NCBI GenBank assembly: GCA_039819665.1
Contig: JBCBRM010000039.1
Location: forward strand, 1 to 64,000
DNA from: JAWPMV01 sp039819665
Lineage (GTDB): Bacteria > Bacteroidota > Bacteroidia > J057
Length of the DNA stretch: 64,000 nucleotides
Reading direction: 5' to 3'
Each line of letters opens with the position of its first letter. The first letter of the stretch is position 1. Both the position numbers and the translations under genes were made by a program. Positions 37,390 to 45,219 of the stretch are shown one piece after another. The notes beneath the pieces are model-generated. The model was given only the letters and a program-made list of their open reading frames with translations, had not been told where the DNA came from and searched no databases.

Positions 37390-40300
37390 TTAGAAAGTTA
37401 CCCTTACTCCACCTTGTATTGACCTGGCTATAGGATAAAATCCACCATCAAGACCAAGACTTAAGTCGCTGCCTCCAGTGAAGTTTATCTCAGGGTCTAA
37501 CCCTTCATAGTTGGTAAATGTTACAAGATTGTTTCCTTGCACATAAAATCTTACTGACTCCATACCTAATCCACCAACGATGTCACTACCAAGGGTATAA
37601 CCCAAAGCAATGTTTTTCAAGCGGAAATATGTACCATCTTCGATGTAGTAGGAGTTAGGACTGTTTTCCAATTCTGTGATAGTTCCATAAGGAGGAAGGA
37701 TTGCATCAGCATTATTTACCCCTTCACGTCCAAAGGACTGTAATACATTCAAACTTCTATTACCCTGGAACTGCTGTAAATCGGTAAAGAGTCTTGTCAA
37801 AAGCGCAAGTTCGTTTCCGAATGTACCGGTCCAGAACATATTGAAGTCAAATCCTTTCCAGTTAAGATTGGTATTGAATCCTAAAGTGAAATCCGGGTGA
37901 GGACTTCCCAGGAAGGTTCTGTCATCTGCGTCAATTACTCCATCACCGTTGATGTCAGAGAATTTGAATCCACCTACGCGATTACTTGCATTAGTTGGAT
38001 GAGCATCTACTTCAGCCTGAGTTTGGAACAATCCTTCAACTTGCAATCCGTAGAAAGAAGAAATCGGGAATCCTTCAAGGGTTCTGGTGTAGTTGTTAGA
38101 ACGGAAACCGCCACCATTGATGAAATCAATAGACTCATCTAGTGTTACAATTTCATTCTCATATCTAGATAATGCAATGTTGAAATCATAAGTAAATTCA
38201 CTTCCACTAGAGAAGTTGTTGTATCCTAAAGCAAGATCAAACCCCTGGTTTTGTACTTCACCTATGTTTCTAAATTGGCTACCTACTTGACCTAAAAGAG
38301 TTGAAGGAGGTACACCTAACAGAAGGTCAGTTGTATTTCTTCTATACAAGTCAAATGCAACAGTGATACTATTGTTTAATAATGCTGCATCAAGACCAAC
38401 ATTGATATCAGTAGTTTCCTCCCATTTCAAGTCAGGGTTACCTACACTTGATGCCTGAATACCACTAGTAACAGAGTTGTTTCCACCATTAATTGCATAA
38501 GAAGCAGTAACGATGTCAGCTGTTGTATAGAGGGTGAACTGAGCCAGAGAGTTAATATTCTGGTTACCAGTTTTACCCCAACCCCCTCTAAGTTTCAATT
38601 CGTTGATGAAACTAGAGTTGAAGAAATCTTCGTCAGAAATTCTCCATCCTGCAGAGAATGCAGGGAAGACAGCGTAGCGGTTGTTAGGACCGAATACAGA
38701 AGACCCATCACGACGTAGTGTTGCACTCAAAAGGTATTTACCAGCATAAGCATAGTCAATTTTTCCAAATTGAGAGAAGAGGGTAGACTCTGAACGGAAA
38801 CCGTTAGTATTCTGACCATCTGGAGGACCTGAGTTCAATACCATGAAGTCAACGTCTTCGAGCAGGAACTGAATTCTGGTAGCTCCGAATTGCTTGAAGT
38901 TGTTTTGGATAGCCTCTGTACCTACCAATACATTCAAATCATGAACGTCATTGAAAGTTTTGGAGTAAGTCAAGGTGTTATACCAAGTCCAGTTAAGTAC
39001 CTGGTTTGTTCCTCTGTTAAGAGAGTTACCCAATCTTGGCTCACTATCGTTGGGAACAGCACGTCCAATGCTTCTAAAATCGCTGTTTGCGAAGTCTGTA
39101 GCAAAAGAAGTTTTTGCTGTCAATCCATCGATGATATCCCACTCCAGATAAGCTGAAGCAAGTGCTCTTACTTTAGTATTGATATCATCTCTTGAATTAA
39201 ATGCTTGTTGAACCGGGTTGTTAGACGCGGAACCCAAACCTTTATTAGAAGAGAAGTTTACTCCAGAAATGTCATAAACAGGAATAATACCTGGTTGACG
39301 GGAAGCCATATCAATAATAGACTGAGCTCCCTGAATCTGTCTGTTTCCTGATTCTTCTGAATAAGCGACAGTTAAGTTCTGACCTATTCGCAAGTTCTCA
39401 TTGATTCTGAATACACCATTCGCACGAATGTTGGTACGCTCAAAACCAGAGTAGATCCTGTGACCTTCTTGACTTAGGTGCCCGATAGCGATTGCATACT
39501 GTGCTCCCTGGTTACCACCTGTGGCAGAAACGTTGTAGTTTTGAATAAGTCCTGGATCGAAGATTTCATCAAACCAGTCAGTACCTGCAGGATTCGTTCT
39601 GGTAATACCGTTCCACAGGGCAAGATCTGTAGAATAGAAATACTCATCCTCATTAACTGAGTTGGCACCAATGGGCCACAGATAATTAGGAATTACTGCA
39701 GAAGCACCATTTCCATAAATAGGACTACCTGTGGGCTGTCCCAGATTGGTAGGCTTTTCCCAGTTTTCGAGGTTAGCCAATTGCTCAGGCGTAACGAAGT
39801 CTGGGAAATTGTTGAAATACTGCGAACCGATAGAAGCGTCGAAGGTAACGGTAGATTTTCCTCCAACAGATCCATTTTTGGTAGTAATGATGATTACACC
39901 GTTCGATGCGCGTGATCCGTAAATAGAAGCTGCAGATGCATCCTTCAATACGGTCATCTCTTTGATGTCATTGGGGTTTAACTCAATGATCCCTCCCTGC
40001 ACCGGGAGACCGTCAATGATGTAGAGCGGTTGGTTGCTGTTTACGGTACCGAAACCACGGATACGTACCAAACTGGCAGACCCTGGTACACCGGAAGTAG
40101 AAACCGTTACACCAGCAACGCGACCTTGTAGAGCAGCCTCAACATTACCTACTGGTAAGGTTTTGAGTTCTTCTACTTCTACTGCGGCGACGGAGCCGGA
40201 TACATTGGCTTTACTTTGTGCGGTATATCCCGTGATCACTACTTCGTCAAGGGTACCCAATTTCATTCCTACATTATAGGTTGTAGCAGAAGTAACAGTT

Positions 40301-40566
40301 ACTTCTTGCGATACATAACCAACATAAGAAATTGTGAGTACGTTTCCTTGACTAGCACTGATTCGGAAAGAACCGTTGTCACTGGTAAGTGTACCATTCG
40401 TGGTTCCCTTCACAACGACAGAAGCTCCCACGAGGGGATCACCTGAAGATGCATCGGTAACCGTACCTGAAATCAAACTCTGAGCAAAAGATAAATTACT
40501 CGATAGACAAGTAATCACCACTAATGCACAGAACTTAATCAAAAAAGTTGTGAGTCCTTTTCTCAT
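37390..40566 (-). CDS. susC: SusC/RagA family TonB-linked outer-membrane transporter
   Basis: 1058 residues. Signal peptide to about residue 28, carboxypeptidase-regulatory domain (about 30-115, GTVTDASSGDPLVGASVVVKG), TonB-box-like DEVVITGY at about 107-114, plug (about 120-230, with VRIRGFGTVNSNQPLYIIDG and ASAASIYGSRASNGVIIITTK, the SusC signature), then the large barrel ending in GGVRVTF. With SusD it imports a sizable ligand using TonB energy. Its neighbours hold no glycoside hydrolase, polysaccharide lyase or sulfatase, so the cargo need not be a glycan. It is divergent from the HTCS regulator, its likely activator. Confidence 0.95.
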   Translation of the reverse strand: MRKGLTTFLIKFCALVVITCLSSNLSFAQSLISGTVTDASSGDPLVGASVVVKGTTNGTLTSDNGSFRISASQGNVLTISYVGYVSQEVTVTSATTYNVGMKLGTLDEVVITGYTAQSKANVSGSVAAVEVEELKTLPVGNVEAALQGRVAGVTVSTSGVPGSASLVRIRGFGTVNSNQPLYIIDGLPVQGGIIELNPNDIKEMTVLKDASAASIYGSRASNGVIIITTKNGSVGGKSTVTFDASIGSQYFNNFPDFVTPEQLANLENWEKPTNLGQPTGSPIYGNGASAVIPNYLWPIGANSVNEDEYFYSTDLALWNGITRTNPAGTDWFDEIFDPGLIQNYNVSATGGNQGAQYAIAIGHLSQEGHRIYSGFERTNIRANGVFRINENLRIGQNLTVAYSEESGNRQIQGAQSIIDMASRQPGIIPVYDISGVNFSSNKGLGSASNNPVQQAFNSRDDINTKVRALASAYLEWDIIDGLTAKTSFATDFANSDFRSIGRAVPNDSEPRLGNSLNRGTNQVLNWTWYNTLTYSKTFNDVHDLNVLVGTEAIQNNFKQFGATRIQFLLEDVDFMVLNSGPPDGQNTNGFRSESTLFSQFGKIDYAYAGKYLLSATLRRDGSSVFGPNNRYAVFPAFSAGWRISDEDFFNSSFINELKLRGGWGKTGNQNINSLAQFTLYTTADIVTASYAINGGNNSVTSGIQASSVGNPDLKWEETTDINVGLDAALLNNSITVAFDLYRRNTTDLLLGVPPSTLLGQVGSQFRNIGEVQNQGFDLALGYNNFSSGSEFTYDFNIALSRYENEIVTLDESIDFINGGGFRSNNYTRTLEGFPISSFYGLQVEGLFQTQAEVDAHPTNASNRVGGFKFSDINGDGVIDADDRTFLGSPHPDFTLGFNTNLNWKGFDFNMFWTGTFGNELALLTRLFTDLQQFQGNRSLNVLQSFGREGVNNADAILPPYGTITELENSPNSYYIEDGTYFRLKNIALGYTLGSDIVGGLGMESVRFYVQGNNLVTFTNYEGLDPEINFTGGSDLSLGLDGGFYPIARSIQGGVRVTF

Positions 40567-41037
40567 AAGTGTAGTAATTAGTTTTATATGATTAGTGTAG
40601 ATTATCCAAATTTATACATAAGGAGGGATCGTAGTATTTAGAAGTATCCTTAATAATTTAGTACAGCGTTAAGTCAGTAGTCGTCAAAATTAGGGAAATT
40701 TTTTAAATCTTCATTCCTAGTATCCTCTTCTTATAGTTTTTATTATATATGAAACCTTACATAGATTCAGAAGCAAGTAATCCAATTTACGAAAACGTTT
40801 GCGTGACCTGAATTGAATAGCTAAGTTAAATAATGAGAATAAATGCCATGCATGACAAATAGTTCAAAAGAGCAAGACAAATCATTCATATTTCAGGAAA
40901 GTGTTATTTTTATAGCTTAATTGGCATTCTTTTAATATATAAATGAAAGATTTGGCCATGTAGTCAACTTGAATATTAGTATGGATGGCTTTTAAAAAGA
41001 TTACCATGAGTTAGCGCCTTTAGGTTTGGGATCGAAA
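40567..41037. promoter_or_regulatory. Divergent intergenic region between susC and HTCS, with operator-like palindrome
   Basis: 471 nt with no gene. At 40789-40804 a 16-bp near-palindrome, ACGAAAACGTTTGCGT, has half sites matching at 7 of 8 positions around a central AAACGTTT, like LacI-family operators. It lies almost in the middle (about 225-235 nt from each start codon). A match to the -7 element, TAGGTTTG at 41021-41028, is too near the HTCS start (41038) to be sure of. The rest is AT-rich with no feature I can support. Confidence 0.5.
40607..40614 (-). promoter_or_regulatory. -7 promoter element for susC
   Basis: On the minus strand the octamer reads TAAATTTG, an exact fit to TAnnTTTG, 41 nt before the susC start codon. 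No clear -33 TTG lies at 17-23 nt, so it may need an activator such as the divergent HTCS. A second exact match on this strand (TAATTTTG) is at 40685-40692. Confidence 0.4.
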
Positions 41038-44000
41038 ATGAAATCTTATCTTCTACTACTTATATTATTAACAACATCTATCCTGGCGATAGGGCAAACT
41101 ACCTATTTCTCACAGCCCTCTCAAAGTCTTTCACAAAATACGATCAATGTTATTTCTCAGGATCAATTGGGCTTTCTCTGGATAGGAACTGAAAATGGAT
41201 TGAATAGATATGATGGCGAGCATTTTGAAGTCTTTTTTCAGGATGAGCAAGGTTTCTTAGGAGAAAGTATAATCTCTGCACTTTTTACGGATAGATTGGG
41301 TAAACTCTGGATCGGTACCTATGGAGGAGGGATTAGTTTATATGATCCTGCGATGCAAAGATTTGCCAATGAAGAAATTGATCCTGTTTTTAGAATGTCT
41401 CTGGAATCTTCTTTCGTTCAATGTATTTATGAAAGTAGAGATTCCATTGTCTGGATTGGAACAGAAAGTAGTGGACTCAAATATTGGGACAGAAAGACGG
41501 GTGAAATCGGTCAGCTAATTGCAAACGGAAGGGAAGGACAAAGTATAAGTGCCAATCATGTAGAAGATATTTTAGAGGACGATGATGGAAATTTATGGTT
41601 TGGTACCTTTAGCGGAGGCCTCTGTCAATACAATAATCGGAAAGACTTCATTTCCTTTTTTAAAAGTACAGGGGGATATAACATACCCGAGGATGATATC
41701 ATCCGATTTTTGCATAAAGGCTCCGGACGAAATATATGGATTGGTACCAATGATGGTATCCGAAGGCTTATTAAAGATGATCAGGGAAACTCCCAAATCT
41801 TGGAATTGGACGAAAGTTTTAAAGAACTGAAAGATTTGCTAAAAGGAGTTGTGATTCTATCAATTCTTGAAGACTCTAGGGGAAATCTCTGGGTAGGGAC
41901 TGAGAATGCTGGTTTGATTAAGTATCAAATTGCTGATGCAAAACTTTCCCAATTCAAAACAGACGTTCGGAACAATTTTGGAATCAAAAGCAATTCTATC
42001 TGGACACTTTATGAAGATCAGGCGGGAACCATTTGGGTAGGTAGTTATAAAAGCGGTTTATGTAAAGTCGATCCCATCGAACACCGATTCGGATTGATTT
42101 CTGAAGCTAGTGGGACGAATAAGTCAATTAGTAGAGGACTTGTAAGTGCTTTCGCAGAAGATAGCAAAGGTAACCTATGGATCGGTACAGAAGGAGGAGG
42201 AATAGACCTCATGGATAAAAAACATCACATTCGAAATATCACTGATGACGAACTTCCGGGATTGAAAAGTAAAGTAATCGTGGGCTTAATTACGGATGAG
42301 GAGGATCAACTATATGCAGCCACCTGGGGAGAAGGTCTTTTTATTAAGGAAAAGAGTAGCCGCTCTTTCAAGCGATTGGAGGATTTGATCAAGGTATATC
42401 ATGGGCCCAAACCCGGAAAATATATCCGTACCCTCCATCGAAATAAAGACGGAAATCTATGGTTTGCCAGTTACCGCTCGGGCCTTAGTCTTTTTATTCC
42501 TGAAACGGGAGAATTATTTACCTATGTAGCCGGAGCCTCAGAAAATCGAATAAGTACAAATAATGTCATTACCATCCTTGAGGATAAAAATGGAGCCTTA
42601 TGGGTAGGACATAGGAATAAAGGACTGGATAAAATTGAATTAGATGAAAATCGAAACATAAAAAAGCTCACCAATTTTGCAGGCTCAACCTCCTCTGCCG
42701 AGATCTATGATAATATCAACTATCTCTTTACCGATAGCAAAGAGAATATCTGGATTGCATCCAATGGTGCCGGCCTTTATAAACTGAATCCCAAAACTGG
42801 AATTTCAATTGTAATAAATACCGCTGATTCTCTACCCGGAAATGTCATTTATGCCGGCCTGGAAGATGTGTCTGGAAAGATCTGGGTAAGTACCAATAAT
42901 GGCCTGGCTTGTCTGAACCCTGAGAAACCTTATCAAATCAAATCCTTTGATGTTTATGATGGTCTTCAGGATAAAGAATTTACCATTGGTGCCTGTCTTC
43001 GAAGGAAGGATGGTACGCTGGTATTTGGAGGAATAAATGGATTCAATTATTTCAAGCATAAAGAAATCCTAGAAAATGGGCATGAAGCTCCTTTTTATAT
43101 TACGTCTCTCGAAATTGAATCCTTCGATAGAGAAAAAGAAAGCCAGGAAGTCGAGCGTATTATATTTCCTCAAGGAGAAATCGAATTGAATCACTATCAA
43201 AATGATTTGAGGTTTTCCTTTGCTAAGCTCAATTTCTCCCAGGCTAATAAAAATCTATATGCGCATAAGCTGGAACCTTTGGAAGAAGAATGGAGTAGTC
43301 CAAACGAGGAGAATTTCAGCGATTACTTCAATGTCCCTCCAGGTAACTATGTCTTCCATTTACGCGCAGCAAATAATGACGGTATCTGGAATGAGGAAAT
43401 TGTAAGTCTGAATATTAGGGTTCATCATCCCTGGTACTGGAGCTATATTGCGAGATTAACCTATTTCCTCCTACTGGCTTGCTTGCTGTTCTTTATTTAC
43501 CAAATGCTCATCAATCGGGAGAAACTAAAGAATGAATTATACCTCGAACAGGTCCAGCGAAATAAAGTGAAGGAATTGAGTCAAATGAAGTCTCGATTTT
43601 TTGCAAATATTTCTCATGAGTTTAAGACTCCTCTTACCCTAATTCAAAGCCCTTTGCTAGAGTTGATGCAAATGAAACTGCTACAGCCTTTTAAAGGACA
43701 TCTTGATTTGATGAAGAAAAACTCGGAGAGGCTACAAAAATTAATCGATGAGATTCTGGATATCTCAAAACTTGAATCCGGCAATATTGATTTAGAGGTA
43801 GAGTATAGAGATATAAACTTTTTCCTCAGATCGGTCCTGGATTATTTTGAACAATATGCAAAAAAACAAAAACTTGAAATAATTGCAGATCTTCCCAAGG
43901 AAGCCATTAGGATGAAATTTGATCCAGACAAAATGGAAAAAGTTTTATTCAACATCCTTTCCAACGCTATCAAGTTCACTCCTCCTGCTGGTAAAATTCA

Positions 44001-45147
44001 GGTAGAATTGGAAAAGCTGGATAAGGAAATCAGAATTGTTGTCGCGGATACAGGGAAAGGGATCAAGGCTGAAAATCTTCCCTATGTTTTTGATTTATAT
44101 AATTCTCAAAATACTCCCGGTGATAAAAGTGGTACAGGGATCGGCCTGCATCTGGCTAAACAATATGTAGAATTGCACAAGGGGAAAATATCGCTTACCA
44201 GTATAGAAAATAAAGGTTCATCCTTTACGATCACTTTGCCTTATCATGCCGAAAAAGACTTGGAGGCGATACCCACTACTCCGAATACCCTTAGTTTGGC
44301 GAAAGAGGAAAGTTCTATCCCCTTAAAAGACCTAAAAGAGCACCGGATAAATAAAAGTCCAGATCCGCTACAAAAACCTATTATTCTTATTGCAGAAGAC
44401 AATGAAGAAATTCGAGATTTTCTCTGCAATATCCTCAAAGATGAATATCGGATAATTCCCTGTTCAAATGGGGAAGAAGCTTATGAGCAGACCCAACTTT
44501 CTATTCCTGATCTGATCCTTTCGGATGTTATCATGCCTAAATTATCGGGCTATGAACTTTGTAAAAAGATCCGGGAAAATGAGAAGACTTGTCATATTAT
44601 CTTTTTCATCCTTTCTGTAAAATCAAATGAACGACATTTGCAGGAAGGATTGACCTATGGGGCGGACCAGTATTTGTCCAAACCTTTTAATCCCAATCAG
44701 CTAAAGCTCATGATCCGCAATGCGATCAGTAAAAGAAATGAGTTTAAATCTAAATTACTGAATCAGAAAATCATGTCCCGGGATGAAATTAATCTGGAAT
44801 CCCGTTCCAAGGATGAAGATTTTCTCTCCAATGTGGTAAATATCATTGAGCAGAATCTTTCAGACCCAAACTTTGGCGTGGAGCAGTTATGTAGAGAATT
44901 GGGGTATAGCAAATCTCAGCTCTATCGTAAAATGAAAGCCCTTCTGGGACAATCTGCTAATGAATTCATCCGTTCTCTCCGTCTCAAAAGAGCAGCGGTA
45001 ATCATTGAGCAAAAGGCTTTTACCATTACAGAAGTGGTATACAAAGTAGGATTTATGGATGTTCAATACTTCCGCAAATGCTTCAAAAAACAATTTGGAC
45101 TAAATCCATCAGAGTATGCGAAACAAAAATCTGTTTCCGAAAAATAG
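41038..45147 (+). CDS. Hybrid two-component system regulator (HTCS) with Reg_prop sensor and AraC output
   Basis: 1369 residues from ATG 41038 (signal MKSYLLLLILLTTSILAIGQ). The periplasmic sensor is a long run of Reg_prop propeller strands (W-I-G-T, W-V-G-T and W-F-A-S repeats at about 25-660), then a Y_Y_Y domain (about 720-790), one membrane helix (about 798-820), HisKA with H860 in ISHEFKTPL, an HATPase domain with N-box and GTGIGL lid (about 960-1070), a receiver domain with D1163 in LSDVIMP and a Lys in SKPF, and an AraC helix-turn-helix at about 1280-1369. It senses a ligand in the periplasm and regulates the adjacent susCD. Complete; no residue missing. Confidence 0.95.
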   Translation: MKSYLLLLILLTTSILAIGQTTYFSQPSQSLSQNTINVISQDQLGFLWIGTENGLNRYDGEHFEVFFQDEQGFLGESIISALFTDRLGKLWIGTYGGGISLYDPAMQRFANEEIDPVFRMSLESSFVQCIYESRDSIVWIGTESSGLKYWDRKTGEIGQLIANGREGQSISANHVEDILEDDDGNLWFGTFSGGLCQYNNRKDFISFFKSTGGYNIPEDDIIRFLHKGSGRNIWIGTNDGIRRLIKDDQGNSQILELDESFKELKDLLKGVVILSILEDSRGNLWVGTENAGLIKYQIADAKLSQFKTDVRNNFGIKSNSIWTLYEDQAGTIWVGSYKSGLCKVDPIEHRFGLISEASGTNKSISRGLVSAFAEDSKGNLWIGTEGGGIDLMDKKHHIRNITDDELPGLKSKVIVGLITDEEDQLYAATWGEGLFIKEKSSRSFKRLEDLIKVYHGPKPGKYIRTLHRNKDGNLWFASYRSGLSLFIPETGELFTYVAGASENRISTNNVITILEDKNGALWVGHRNKGLDKIELDENRNIKKLTNFAGSTSSAEIYDNINYLFTDSKENIWIASNGAGLYKLNPKTGISIVINTADSLPGNVIYAGLEDVSGKIWVSTNNGLACLNPEKPYQIKSFDVYDGLQDKEFTIGACLRRKDGTLVFGGINGFNYFKHKEILENGHEAPFYITSLEIESFDREKESQEVERIIFPQGEIELNHYQNDLRFSFAKLNFSQANKNLYAHKLEPLEEEWSSPNEENFSDYFNVPPGNYVFHLRAANNDGIWNEEIVSLNIRVHHPWYWSYIARLTYFLLLACLLFFIYQMLINREKLKNELYLEQVQRNKVKELSQMKSRFFANISHEFKTPLTLIQSPLLELMQMKLLQPFKGHLDLMKKNSERLQKLIDEILDISKLESGNIDLEVEYRDINFFLRSVLDYFEQYAKKQKLEIIADLPKEAIRMKFDPDKMEKVLFNILSNAIKFTPPAGKIQVELEKLDKEIRIVVADTGKGIKAENLPYVFDLYNSQNTPGDKSGTGIGLHLAKQYVELHKGKISLTSIENKGSSFTITLPYHAEKDLEAIPTTPNTLSLAKEESSIPLKDLKEHRINKSPDPLQKPIILIAEDNEEIRDFLCNILKDEYRIIPCSNGEEAYEQTQLSIPDLILSDVIMPKLSGYELCKKIRENEKTCHIIFFILSVKSNERHLQEGLTYGADQYLSKPFNPNQLKLMIRNAISKRNEFKSKLLNQKIMSRDEINLESRSKDEDFLSNVVNIIEQNLSDPNFGVEQLCRELGYSKSQLYRKMKALLGQSANEFIRSLRLKRAAVIIEQKAFTITEVVYKVGFMDVQYFRKCFKKQFGLNPSEYAKQKSVSEK

Positions 45148-45161
45148 AACTAAACTCCTAC

Positions 45162-45192
45162 TTGTTCTACAGAAGGCTATTTTTTAGATTTG
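45162..45192 (+). promoter_or_regulatory. Bacteroidota-type promoter for the heme dehydrogenase gene
   Basis: TTG at 45162-45164 and TAGATTTG at 45185-45192 are separated by 20 nt, within the range of the Bacteroidota consensus TTG-N17-23-TAnnTTTG. It is 28 nt before the start codon at 45220, so the gene may be transcribed apart from HTCS. Confidence 0.6.
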
Positions 45193-45219
45193 TTTCTAAA
45201 GATATAAGGATTTTTATAT

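Noticed and set aside
41021..41028. TAGGTTTG as the HTCS promoter -7 element
   Set aside because: It lies only 10 nt before the start codon and has no TTG at the right distance; it would need a leaderless mRNA.
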